NCBI GenBank assembly: GCA_964635015.1 | Contig: CAZWMS010000006.1 | Span: forward strand, 1-51,329 | Length of the DNA: 51,329 nt | Reading direction: 5' to 3' | DNA from: CAJWPI01 sp964635015 | Lineage (GTDB): Bacteria; Pseudomonadota; Gammaproteobacteria; Magnimaribacterales; Magnimaribacteraceae | Shown here: positions 25,284 through 33,783 of the stretch, in pieces | Layout of the letters: each line of letters begins with the position of its first letter | Position numbering within the stretch: position 1 is the first letter of the stretch | The notes under the pieces: generated by a model | Database searches by the model: none | What the model saw: the letters and a program-made list of their open reading frames with translations, nothing else | What the model was told of the DNA's origin: nothing | Position numbers and translations under genes: made by a program

Positions 25284-25889
25284 TCAGTGACTTTTATTTC
25301 TAAAAATTGTACTTGATAACCAATTTAAAAAGGAATTTTTTCCTAAGTCTAAACGATCTAGATGATCATATAAATCTTCTAAGGCTTGTGGGTCTTTGAA
25401 CAAATCAATTCTAGTAAAAGACTCTTCTGAAGGATCCAATTCTTTAATAACTTTTGCTGGATTTCCGCCAACTATTACATTACTTTCAACATCTTTGACT
25501 ACAATAGCTCCAGCCCCCACAATGCTGTTTTTTCCTATGGTTACTCCTTTTCCGACTACCGCTCTATCCCCTACCCAAACATTGTCTTCAAGTACTACAG
25601 GTTTAGTGGCTCCTACTGGTTCTGCCCTATTATAAATTCCATGCCAATCAGCATCTGAAACATAACTACCATTAGCAAACATACAGCCTTTTCCGATCTT
25701 AATTTCCGTTGCTGCTGCTATTCTTACACCCGGAGTAAATAAACAATAATCTCCTGCGTAAATTTTTCCATCATAGCCCCCAACATTCCAAGTAGTTAAC
25801 CTAATTTTACTATCAGATGTTGCTACAAAAGTAGGATAATTTCCTACGTTTATTCCCTTACCAAAAACCTCTATGTGCTTAGCTCCCAT
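25284..25889 (-). CDS. Left-handed beta-helix (hexapeptide) acyltransferase; true N-terminus lies upstream
   Basis: 201 residues from the first ATG, but the family N-terminus continues upstream in frame without a start codon (see 25890-26031). Hexapeptide repeats cover about 20-155, including YAGDYCLFTPGVRIAAATEI, YVSDADWHGIY and the acetyltransferase tail VWVGDRAVVGKGVTIGKNS and NVIVGGNPAKVIKEL. Such trimeric enzymes transfer acetyl or acyl groups to sugars or small molecules; the substrate is unknown. It lies convergent with the acyl-CoA synthetases and divergent from the MATE gene. It may be an intact gene with an unusual start, or a frameshifted gene. Confidence 0.85.
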   Translation of the reverse strand: MGAKHIEVFGKGINVGNYPTFVATSDSKIRLTTWNVGGYDGKIYAGDYCLFTPGVRIAAATEIKIGKGCMFANGSYVSDADWHGIYNRAEPVGATKPVVLEDNVWVGDRAVVGKGVTIGKNSIVGAGAIVVKDVESNVIVGGNPAKVIKELDPSEESFTRIDLFKDPQALEDLYDHLDRLDLGKNSFLNWLSSTIFRNKSH

Positions 25890-26031
25890 AACAGTAGGAC
25901 CCTTTCCTAAGTGTTCAAACTGCGGGGCAAGAAAACGGTTAATATAGATCTTTACTAGTTTGCTATTAAGTATCTTTAACCAATAAGGCCTATTGTCCTG
26001 TCTAATAAATCTTCCTAATTAATAAGTTCAT
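25890..26031 (-). other. In-frame coding-like extension of the acyltransferase lacking a standard start codon
   Basis: On the minus strand 43 further codons (25890-26018) are open in the acyltransferase frame. They read like the family N-terminus (RPYWLKILNSKLVKIYI, then NRFLAPQFEHLGKGPTV) and then hit TAA at 26019-26021. No ATG, GTG or TTG occurs in this stretch. An ATG at 26031 in another frame gives MNLLIRKI and would join the extension through a single-base shift near 26007. Alternatives are an ATT start or translation from 25889 only. Confidence 0.6.
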
Positions 26032-26037
26032 TCTTGC

Positions 26038-27456
26038 ATGATAAAATACAAGGCATCAATGCAACAACCTAACTTAGTTGAAAAAAAGAAAAACTTTCTT
26101 TCTTTAAAAATAAAAAAAGAATTAAAGAGTTATGCCAAGTTAGCAGTTCCAATGTTTTTCACTCAACTTGCAACCCAGTTAATAGGTGTTGCCTCAGTTA
26201 TTATGGCTGGAAATTACTCTTCAGAAGTCTTATCCGGAATCTTATTAGCCAACTCTATATGGTTTCCAGTTTTTATAGGTCTAGGGGGTATTCTTTTCTT
26301 CGTTACTCCAATGGTAGCCCAATTGAATGGCGCCCAAAAAATTTCTGAGATAGGACCTTTAATAAGACAAGCCTTATGGTTAACTCTACCCATTTTGATA
26401 TTAGTAGTCTTTGCACTAAATTCTACGGGAACTATTCTCCGCTTTGTGGGAGTGGAAGAAAAAGTTATAGTTTTTTCAAAAGAATATTTGAATTTTTTTG
26501 TTTATGCTGTTCCTGCCGTTCTCTTTATGCAACCCTTTAGGTCGCTTACAGAAGGAATAACTCGACCTCTTCCCCTGTCCGTCATCAACACCATAATGTT
26601 ATTTATTCATATATTAGCTAGTTACTGTTTTATATTTGGCAATTTCGGATTTACAGAGATGGGAGCTAAAGGCGCTGGGCTTGCGGCAGTTGTATCTGTT
26701 TGGACCGCACTTGTCATTCTAGTAATTTATATAAAGACCAATAAAGTTTATGAACCTACTAAAGTGTTTACTAGCTTTGAATGGCCTTCTTTGAAAATAT
26801 TCGCTGAAATTGTCAAAGGAGGTCTCCCGGTGGGAGTCTCTAACTTTGTTGAAGTTAGCATGTTTGCCGGTGCTTCTCTTATATTGGGTAGATTAGGAAG
26901 TGATGTTATAGCGGCACATGGAATAGCATTAAATATAGGGGGCATTTTCTTTATGGTACCCTTGAGTATTGGTTTAGCGGCAGCTGTTAGAGTAGGTAAC
27001 CAAATTGGAGCTAAAAAAATACTTAAAGCTAAATACTCTGCTTTCTCGGCTATTAGATTTGGTAGTGTAGCCGCTTTGTTTAATACTTTTATTTTATTAA
27101 CTTTTTCAGACATAATAGTTGGCTTCTATACTCAAGATATAGAGGTAATAAAAATTGCTGTTATTCTTTTAATGTTTGCTGCTTTCTTTCAAATTCCAGA
27201 TAGTCTGGCAATGAGTGCAGTAGGTAGCCTGAGAGGTTATAAAGACACTCTAATTCCTATGTATATCATGATCATATCTTACTGGCTTATTGGGCTGCCT
27301 CTAGGATACAGCTTAGCAGTAACAGATTTTTGGGCAGCTTCAATTGGAGCTCCTGGAATGTGGTCAGGTATGACTCTAGGTCTTTGCATAGCAGCTACCC
27401 TAACTATATGGAGGCTCAGTGTAATTTCCGAAAAGTTTATAGGAGATAAAAGTTGA
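26038..27456 (+). CDS. MATE family efflux transporter
   Basis: 472 residues, 12 predicted transmembrane helices in two similar halves. Family features: KLAVPMFFTQLATQLIGVAS near 37-56 and GGLPVGVSNFVEVSMF near 261-276, both giving the MATE start-of-half motif, and PDSLAMSAVGSLRGYKDT near 385-402. MATE proteins (NorM type) export cationic drugs and metabolites using Na+ or H+. ATG at 26038 is taken; an ATG at 26059 (MQQPN) is equally possible. It overlaps the tusA start by 4 bases (TTGA) and leads a three-gene run with tusA and an oxidoreductase. Confidence 0.93.
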   Translation: MIKYKASMQQPNLVEKKKNFLSLKIKKELKSYAKLAVPMFFTQLATQLIGVASVIMAGNYSSEVLSGILLANSIWFPVFIGLGGILFFVTPMVAQLNGAQKISEIGPLIRQALWLTLPILILVVFALNSTGTILRFVGVEEKVIVFSKEYLNFFVYAVPAVLFMQPFRSLTEGITRPLPLSVINTIMLFIHILASYCFIFGNFGFTEMGAKGAGLAAVVSVWTALVILVIYIKTNKVYEPTKVFTSFEWPSLKIFAEIVKGGLPVGVSNFVEVSMFAGASLILGRLGSDVIAAHGIALNIGGIFFMVPLSIGLAAAVRVGNQIGAKKILKAKYSAFSAIRFGSVAALFNTFILLTFSDIIVGFYTQDIEVIKIAVILLMFAAFFQIPDSLAMSAVGSLRGYKDTLIPMYIMIISYWLIGLPLGYSLAVTDFWAASIGAPGMWSGMTLGLCIAATLTIWRLSVISEKFIGDKS

Positions 27457-27686
27457 AAGTACAGGCTGAAGGGCTGATTTGTCCTGAACCAATTATGATG
27501 CTTCATAAGGCTGTACAAGAAGCTAAAAATGGTGAAAAAATAGAATTATATGCAACAGATCCTTCTACAGAAAGAGACGTGATAAAATTTTGTAAGTTTT
27601 TGGGACATAACTTGCTGAAAAAAACTAAAGAAGCTGATATTTTTTATTTCCTCGTTCATATAAATAAAGGTAAAAAAAATGAATAA
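27453..27686 (+). CDS. tusA: TusA-like sulfurtransferase / sulfur carrier
   Basis: 77 residues with the TusA signature LICPEPIMMLHKAV near 8-21; Cys10 would carry the persulfide. TusA relays sulfur from IscS toward tRNA thiolation and other targets, and IscS is encoded at 48071. It uses a TTG start overlapping the MATE stop, with AGGAG (27441-27445) at good spacing. It overlaps the next gene by 8 bases. Being in an operon with an efflux pump and an alkenal reductase is unusual for tusA. Confidence 0.9.
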   Translation: MKVQAEGLICPEPIMMLHKAVQEAKNGEKIELYATDPSTERDVIKFCKFLGHNLLKKTKEADIFYFLVHINKGKKNE

Positions 27687-28704
27687 AATAATTAACAAAA
27701 AATGGGTTTTATCAAAAAGGCCAGAAGGTATGCCGGAACTTGATTGCTGGAAATGGGAAGAGGTAGAAATTCCAGATTTAGATGAAGGGAAGATTCTAAT
27801 TAAATCTCTTTATCTTTCTATAGATCCTTATATGAGGGGGCGCATGAATGACGCTAAGTCATATGCAGATCCTGTAAAAATAGGTGACGTTATGACTGGT
27901 GAAAGTGTGGGGGTTGTCGTGGAAAGTAAATCTGACAAATTCAATGTGGGTGATTATGTTTGTGCACACCGTGGATGGCAGAGTTACATAGTAGCTCATG
28001 GAGATGACAGGCAATTATTTAAGGCGGACCCTAATATAGTTCCTCTATCAACTTACTTAGGTACTGTAGGAATGCCTGGAAGAACTGCTTATTTCGGATT
28101 ATTGAGAGTAGGTAAACCTAAATCTGGAGAAACAGTTGTTGTTTCAGCTGCTTCAGGTGCGGTTGGTACAGTTGTTGGACAAATGGCTAAAATTTTAGGT
28201 TGCAGAGCCGTGGGGGTTGCTGGTGGAGAAACTAAGTGCTCCTATGTAACAGATGAATTGGGATTCGATGCCTGTGTTGATTATAAAGCAGGAAACCTAG
28301 ATGGAGACCTTAAAGCTGCTTGTCCAGATGGAATAGACATTTATTTCGAAAATGTTGGAGCAGAAGTTTCCAAGGCAGTGGCAAAGAACCTTAATCCCGG
28401 GGCAAGAATACCCATTTGTGGTTTTATAGCTCATTACAATTCAACTGATTTCGAAAAAGAAGAAACCCCATTCCATGTTTTTGGGGCTCTTGACCCAACT
28501 CCGGAGCATAGATTTTTTGTTGTTACTGAATGGTTTGAAGAATGGCCAGAAGCTACGAAAAAACTTTCTAACTGGATACAAGAAAGGAAAATTAAGTACA
28601 GAGAAACAGTTAGTGAAGGATTAGAAAGTGCCCCTCAAGCATTAAGAGATGTTCTAACTGGAAAAAACTTTGGTAAACAAGTTGTTAAGGTAGCTGAAGA
28701 GTAA
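27679..28704 (+). CDS. NADP-dependent MDR-family oxidoreductase (CurA / alkenal reductase type)
   Basis: 341 residues. This zinc-free medium-chain reductase contains the signature SLYLSIDPYMRGRMND near 44-59, a GxVG..GE-type GDVMTGESVGVVVESK, and the NADP-binding SAASGAVGTVVGQMAKILG near 154-172. Relatives reduce alpha,beta-unsaturated aldehydes or ketones (prostaglandin/leukotriene reductases, CurA). Its start overlaps tusA by 8 bases, so it is translationally coupled. It ends 5 bases before the convergent crotonase. Confidence 0.9.
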   Translation: MNKIINKKWVLSKRPEGMPELDCWKWEEVEIPDLDEGKILIKSLYLSIDPYMRGRMNDAKSYADPVKIGDVMTGESVGVVVESKSDKFNVGDYVCAHRGWQSYIVAHGDDRQLFKADPNIVPLSTYLGTVGMPGRTAYFGLLRVGKPKSGETVVVSAASGAVGTVVGQMAKILGCRAVGVAGGETKCSYVTDELGFDACVDYKAGNLDGDLKAACPDGIDIYFENVGAEVSKAVAKNLNPGARIPICGFIAHYNSTDFEKEETPFHVFGALDPTPEHRFFVVTEWFEEWPEATKKLSNWIQERKIKYRETVSEGLESAPQALRDVLTGKNFGKQVVKVAEE

Positions 28705-28709
28705 AAAAA

Positions 28710-29555
28710 TTACTCCCCTAACCATTCCAATTTAGAAATTACATCTATTTCTTCTTTACTATCAAGCATGGTTCTCATTGCGTTTGCTGCATCCTTGGAA
28801 TTCATAGTCTTATTAAAGGCTTCTTGTTCAACTAACAAGGCCTCTTCTAAAGGTAAATCCATACCTTTATGTATGGCTTTTTTAACTTCCCTTAAGGCAA
28901 TGGGAGCTCTGCTAGCTAATGCCTGACAATATTCTTTTAAAGATTCAAGAAAAGACTCTTTGGGAAGTATCTCATTAATGACTCCGTATTCATGGGCTTT
29001 AGTATTTGATATTAATTGCCCATGGAGTATCAGGTCTAAGGCTCTAGAGGTTCCAATTAGTCTTGCTAGACGTTGCGTCCCTCCGCCCCCCGGAAGTATA
29101 CCTACCCCCGTTTCTGGAAGGCCAATAAAATAATCTCCAGATGACATAACCCTTAAATCACATCCTAAAGAAAATTCACAACCACCTCCCGCCGTATTTC
29201 CGTTAATTCCTGCAATCACTATTGCTTCCAAATCTCTAATCTTCAATAACATTTTGTGAAAGCCATGCAGCTTTCTTTTTGGGTTATCTTCTGTCTTATT
29301 TGCAGCTTTCTCTCTACCAATATTTTTTTCAGCAGCGTCTGCTAATTCTCCTACTTCATAATGCCTTATGAAGACATCTTCTCCTTCTCCCGTAAAAGCA
29401 AGAACCCTTAATTCTTTATTGCTGGCCAAAGAATCAAGGAAGTCGTGTATTTCTAGTAATCCTTGTGCTGTTAAAGTATGAGTTGGAGGGTTTGATAAAT
29501 AACAGATAATTACTTGCCCATTGTCTTCAATTTCCAGATGTTTGTAATCTACCAT
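28710..29555 (-). CDS. Enoyl-CoA hydratase/isomerase family protein (crotonase)
   Basis: 281 residues. The crotonase core is clear: oxyanion-hole region INGNTAGGGCEFSLGCDL near 116-133 and GLPETGVGILPGGGGTQRL near 144-162. Both catalytic glutamates of hydratases (in GGGCE and in LPE) are present, so water addition to enoyl-CoA is plausible. The substrate is not known. It overlaps the sucD end by 7 bases and so is probably the last gene of the sdh-lpd-suc transcript, an unusual partner for TCA genes. Confidence 0.92.
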   Translation of the reverse strand: MVDYKHLEIEDNGQVIICYLSNPPTHTLTAQGLLEIHDFLDSLASNKELRVLAFTGEGEDVFIRHYEVGELADAAEKNIGREKAANKTEDNPKRKLHGFHKMLLKIRDLEAIVIAGINGNTAGGGCEFSLGCDLRVMSSGDYFIGLPETGVGILPGGGGTQRLARLIGTSRALDLILHGQLISNTKAHEYGVINEILPKESFLESLKEYCQALASRAPIALREVKKAIHKGMDLPLEEALLVEQEAFNKTMNSKDAANAMRTMLDSKEEIDVISKLEWLGE

Positions 29556-30421
29556 CCCGTTAATTCTCCTACACCTTTGCCAATTTCTGCTGGACTTCTC
29601 ACAGTATAAACTCCTGCTTTTTCTAAGGCTTTAAATTTCTCTTCAGCAGTACCTTTTCCTCCAGCAATAATGGCACCCGCATGTCCCATCCTCTTGCCTA
29701 CAGGAGCTGTAACTCCTGCAATATAAGAAACCACAGGTTTTGTCACATTGCTTTGAATAAATTCTGCTGCTGCTTCTTCTGCTGTACCTCCTATTTCTCC
29801 TACCATCACAATAGCTTCTGTAGCGGGATCAGATTCAAAAAGAGAAAGCATGTCAATAAAGCTAGAACCGGGAACAGGGTCCCCACCTATTCCAACACAA
29901 CTACTTTGCCCCAATCCTAAGTCGGTAGTTTGTTTCACTGCCTCATAAGTCAAAGTGCCTGATCTAGATATAACTCCAACTTTTCCTGGTAAGTGAATGT
30001 TAGCTGGCATAATTCCCATTTTACTTTCTCCAGGAGTTATAAGGCCAGGACAGTTAGGGCCTATTAGTCTAACCCCTAATTCATCACATCTTACTTTTAC
30101 TTCTATCATGTCTAAAGTGGGTATGCCCTCAGTGATACAAACTATAAGCTCTACGCCAGCTTCAGCAGCTTCAAGGATGGATTGTTTACCAAATCTTGCG
30201 GGTACAAAAATTAAACTAGCAGTAGCTCCTGTAGAGCCAACCGCATCTATTACTGTATCAAAAACAGGTAAATCTAAATGGAGTTGACCTCCTTTCCCTG
30301 GTGTAACTCCACCCATAAGACTTGTACCATAATCTATGCATTGTTCACAATGCAGAGTGGCCTGAGAACCAGTAAAACCCTGACAAATCACCTTGGTGTC
30401 CTTATTTATTAAAATACTCAA
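29549..30421 (-). CDS. sucD: Succinyl-CoA synthetase alpha subunit
   Basis: 290 residues, standard length. With SucC it converts succinyl-CoA to succinate with nucleotide triphosphate formation. CoA-binding Rossmann start is ICQGFTGSQATLHCEQC near 12-28, then GVTPGKGG. The phosphorylated His is in RMGHAGAIIAGGKGTAEEK near 245-263, and SRSGTLTYEAV is near 152. It overlaps sucC by 4 bases. Confidence 0.99.
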   Translation of the reverse strand: MSILINKDTKVICQGFTGSQATLHCEQCIDYGTSLMGGVTPGKGGQLHLDLPVFDTVIDAVGSTGATASLIFVPARFGKQSILEAAEAGVELIVCITEGIPTLDMIEVKVRCDELGVRLIGPNCPGLITPGESKMGIMPANIHLPGKVGVISRSGTLTYEAVKQTTDLGLGQSSCVGIGGDPVPGSSFIDMLSLFESDPATEAIVMVGEIGGTAEEAAAEFIQSNVTKPVVSYIAGVTAPVGKRMGHAGAIIAGGKGTAEEKFKALEKAGVYTVRSPAEIGKGVGELTGW

Positions 30422-31590
30422 GATTTTTCCCCCGAAGAAACTTCAACAACTAATTTTGCTGCTTCTACCAATCCTGAAGCGCTGATTATATTGAGTCCAC
30501 TCTGAGAAAGTTTCTTAGACCCAAGTTCAGCATTATTGCCTTCAAGTCGCACAACAACAGGAACATTAACTCCTGTTTGTTCTACTGCTTCTATTATTCC
30601 ATCTGCAATTACATCACATCGGACAATTCCTCCAAAAATATTAATAAGTACAGCCTGTACTGCCTTATCTGAAAGTATTATCTTAAATGCTTCAGACACA
30701 CGCTTGGAATCAGCGGCACCACCTACATCTAAAAAATTAGCTGGTTCACCTCCATGAAGCTTAATAATATCCATTGTTCCCATGGCTAAACCTGCACCAT
30801 TCACCATGCAGCCAATATTTCCATCTAAAGAAACATAACTAAGATTCCATTTTGAAGCGTGATATTCCTTCTCATCCTCTTGAGTAATATCCTTTATCTC
30901 TGCTAATGACTCTTGTCTATACAAAGCATTAGTATCTACATTTATTTTTGCATCCAAACATATTAGATTTCCTTCGGTGTCAATAACTAAGGGATTTATT
31001 TCTAATAAAGACAAATCCTTTTCTACAAACATTTTAGCTAGAGAAAGATATAGAGCTTGAAATTGTACTTTTTGTGAATCACTCAGCTCTAGTTGTTCAG
31101 ATAATTGATCGGCTTCATAGGGGGATGGTCCTTTTAAAGGATTGACCGACGCTTTAAATATTTTTTCCGGACTTGCTGAAGCTACCTCTTCAATATTTAT
31201 CCCTCCTTCTAGCGATGCCATGAAAACTAATCTTTGAGAATCTCTATCTATAACTGCACCAAGATAAAGTTCATCAGCAATATCTGTGCATTCTTCTATC
31301 AAAATTGTATTTACAGGCTGTCCTTTTTCGTCAGTCTGATAAGTAACCAAATTTTTTCCCAGCCATTTTTCTGCAAATAACTCTGCTTCTTCAACCGAAT
31401 TAACTAGCTTAACTCCTCCAGCTTTTCCTCTTCCACCAGCGTGAACTTGTGCCTTTACTACCCAACTAGTGCCGTCTAAAGAATTAATTGCTTTTCTAAT
31501 CTCTTTAGAGCTATTAACTGGAATGCCTTTCGAAACTGAAATACCGTATTCTCTAAAGAGATCTTTAGCCTGATACTCATGAAGATTCAT
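30418..31590 (-). CDS. sucC: Succinyl-CoA synthetase beta subunit
   Basis: 390 residues. It begins with the conserved MNLHEYQAKDLFREYGI, followed by the ATP-grasp lysine block VVKAQVHAGGRGKAGGVKL near 44-62. ESDxxLLEINPL appears as DLSLLEINPLV near 192, and the C-terminal ligase domain has NIFGGIVRCDVIADGI near 319. It is cytoplasmic and partners with SucD. It starts 3 bases after lpd on the minus strand. sucA and sucB, which usually precede it, are absent here. Confidence 0.99.
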   Translation of the reverse strand: MNLHEYQAKDLFREYGISVSKGIPVNSSKEIRKAINSLDGTSWVVKAQVHAGGRGKAGGVKLVNSVEEAELFAEKWLGKNLVTYQTDEKGQPVNTILIEECTDIADELYLGAVIDRDSQRLVFMASLEGGINIEEVASASPEKIFKASVNPLKGPSPYEADQLSEQLELSDSQKVQFQALYLSLAKMFVEKDLSLLEINPLVIDTEGNLICLDAKINVDTNALYRQESLAEIKDITQEDEKEYHASKWNLSYVSLDGNIGCMVNGAGLAMGTMDIIKLHGGEPANFLDVGGAADSKRVSEAFKIILSDKAVQAVLINIFGGIVRCDVIADGIIEAVEQTGVNVPVVVRLEGNNAELGSKKLSQSGLNIISASGLVEAAKLVVEVSSGEKS

Positions 31591-31593
31591 TTT

Positions 31594-33024
31594 CTATCTT
31601 TTTCTGTTTCCTATGTGTATTGCATTTCCCCTGGTAGCCAAAGCCGCTTCATGAAAAGCCTCTGAGTAGCTTGGGTGGCTAAACATTATTAAACCCAAGT
31701 CTTCTGCGCTAGACTCGAGCTGCATAGCAATTACTCCTTGCTGAACAATATCTGCAGCAGAAGGTCCTATTACATGAACACCTACGACGGAATCGTCCTT
31801 TGCATTAGTTATTATCTTTACAAAACCTTCAGTTTCATTTGATGCTAATGCCCTGCCGCTAGCCTTGAATGGGAAGGACCCAACACTAATGTCGATATTT
31901 TTCTCTAAAGCTTGTTCTTCTGTTAGACCAGCCCATGCTATCTCAGGATGAGTATAGATAACAAAAGGAATCCTTTCATAATCTATTTCTGTTGACTCTC
32001 CTGCTATATTTTCTGCGACCATAATTCCTTCTTCAGAAGCTTTGTGAGCTAGCATAGGGCCCCTAACTACATCTCCTATGGCATAGATTCCCTTTAAACT
32101 TGTCTCGCAAAATTCATCTACTTCTATAAAACCTTGGTTGTTAACCTTAATATCTAACTCATCATCTAAGATATTTTCTGTTTGAGGCTTTCTTCCAACT
32201 GCTACTACTAACTTATTAACCTTTACCTCACCTTCACCTGTATCGTCAGTGTAATTTACTATTACATCGTTAAAAGATATTTCAGCTTTATGCACTTTTG
32301 CTCCCAACTTTATGTCTAAGCCCTGACTTGAAAGAATCTTCATTGCTTCTGAAGAAATTGCTTTATCAGCGCTAGGCAAAAAATCTTCTAGTGCTTCAAG
32401 TATTACAACTTCAGAACCTAAACGAGACCAAACGCTACCCAATTCGAGACCTATAGCTCCAGCCCCAATTATTCCTAGTCTTTTAGGTACTTCTTTAAAA
32501 TTTAAAGCCCCCGTCGAAGTTACTATTTTATTTCCTTCGCACTCAATGAATGGAAGTAAAATGGGACTAGAACCCGTAGCAATTACTATATTCTCAGCTG
32601 TTAATGTAACTTGATTTCCTGACGGCTCTTCTACTACCACTTTTCCTTTTTCAGGTATCGAAGCTTCGCCAAAAATAGACCCTATCTTATTTAATTTAAA
32701 CAAAGACTCCACTCCCTTAGTCAAACCTGAAACTATCTTTTCTTTTCTTTCAAGCATTCTTCCAACATCAATAGATAGGTTTTTTAGATCAATTCCATGT
32801 GATTCTAGTCCTGAATTGGCTAACTGAAAATTATGAGAACTATCTAATAAGGCCTTAGAGGGTATGCAACCAACATTCAAACATGTTCCTCCAAGAACGG
32901 GTTTATTATCTTCTCCACATCTCTCTACACACAGGGTTTTTAAACCAAGTTGAGAACAACGTATCGCTGAAACATAGCCTCCAGGACCTGAACCTATAAT
33001 AATAATATCGTAGTGTTGCTCCAT
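31594..33024 (-). CDS. lpdA: Dihydrolipoyl dehydrogenase (E3)
   Basis: 476 residues. FAD site GSGPGGYVSAIRCSQLG near 11-27, redox disulfide in GGTCLNVGCIPSKALL near 46-61, NAD site GAGAIGLELGSVWSRLG near 189-205, and the catalytic His-Glu in HPSYSEAFHEAAL near the C-terminus. It reoxidises lipoamide in the 2-oxoglutarate and pyruvate dehydrogenase complexes and the glycine cleavage system. Here it sits where sucA-sucB-lpd normally occur between sdhB and sucC, but the E1 and E2 genes are missing. Confidence 0.98.
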   Translation of the reverse strand: MEQHYDIIIIGSGPGGYVSAIRCSQLGLKTLCVERCGEDNKPVLGGTCLNVGCIPSKALLDSSHNFQLANSGLESHGIDLKNLSIDVGRMLERKEKIVSGLTKGVESLFKLNKIGSIFGEASIPEKGKVVVEEPSGNQVTLTAENIVIATGSSPILLPFIECEGNKIVTSTGALNFKEVPKRLGIIGAGAIGLELGSVWSRLGSEVVILEALEDFLPSADKAISSEAMKILSSQGLDIKLGAKVHKAEISFNDVIVNYTDDTGEGEVKVNKLVVAVGRKPQTENILDDELDIKVNNQGFIEVDEFCETSLKGIYAIGDVVRGPMLAHKASEEGIMVAENIAGESTEIDYERIPFVIYTHPEIAWAGLTEEQALEKNIDISVGSFPFKASGRALASNETEGFVKIITNAKDDSVVGVHVIGPSAADIVQQGVIAMQLESSAEDLGLIMFSHPSYSEAFHEAALATRGNAIHIGNRKR

Positions 33025-33039
33025 TAATCTTTCAAATAA

Positions 33040-33783
33040 TTATTTCTTTCGATTGATAAGTTTTTTTCTTATGTTAGATATGGCCTCAGTAGGATTTAGC
33101 CCTTTAGGGCAAACCGAGACACAGCTCATGATGCCGTGACATCTATAAAGGCTAAAGGCATCTTCTAACTCATCTAATCTTTCATCAGTTGCTTCATCTC
33201 TAGAATCAGATATAAATCTCCAAGATTGAAGAAGTGCAGCTGGCCCTAAAAATTTGTCTGGATTCCACCAAAAAGATGGGCAAGATGTAGAACAACAGCC
33301 ACAAAGAATACATTCATATGAACCATCTAACTCTTCCCTCTGTTCTTGACTCTGAATTCTCTCTCTTTCTGGATCTTTTTCTTTAGTAATTAAAAAGGGT
33401 TTAACTTTCTCTAATTGATCAAAGAAAAGTTTCATATCAACCACCAGATCTCTGATGACCGGCAAACCAGGCATTGGTCTTAAAATTAAAGTATTTCTTT
33501 TAACTGCAAGAGATAAAGGTGTGACACAAGCTAGTCCGGTTTTGCCATTTATATTCATGCCATCTGAACCACATACCCCTTCTCTACAAGACCTTCTAAA
33601 AGATAAAGAAGGGTCTTTTTCCTTGGCCAAATGAAGAGCATCTAAAACCATCAAATCCTTCTTGGCAGGAACTTCAATCTTGATATCTTGCATATAGGGC
33701 TTATCGTCTTTACTGGGATCAAAACGATAGACACTTAGAGTTAACTCCTTTAGCTCTAAAGATCCTATAACAGAACTCATCAA
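33040..33783 (-). CDS. sdhB: Succinate dehydrogenase iron-sulfur subunit
   Basis: 247 residues with the three cluster motifs in order: SCREGVCGSDGMNINGK with a later Cys for [2Fe-2S] (about 61-84), CILCGCCSTSCP near 157-168 for [4Fe-4S], and CHGIMSCVSVCPKGLNP near 214-230 for [3Fe-4S]. It passes electrons from FAD to the membrane quinone site of complex II. It overlaps sdhA by 4 bases. Slightly longer at the N-terminus than E. coli SdhB (238). Confidence 0.99.
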   Translation of the reverse strand: MMSSVIGSLELKELTLSVYRFDPSKDDKPYMQDIKIEVPAKKDLMVLDALHLAKEKDPSLSFRRSCREGVCGSDGMNINGKTGLACVTPLSLAVKRNTLILRPMPGLPVIRDLVVDMKLFFDQLEKVKPFLITKEKDPERERIQSQEQREELDGSYECILCGCCSTSCPSFWWNPDKFLGPAALLQSWRFISDSRDEATDERLDELEDAFSLYRCHGIMSCVSVCPKGLNPTEAISNIRKKLINRKK

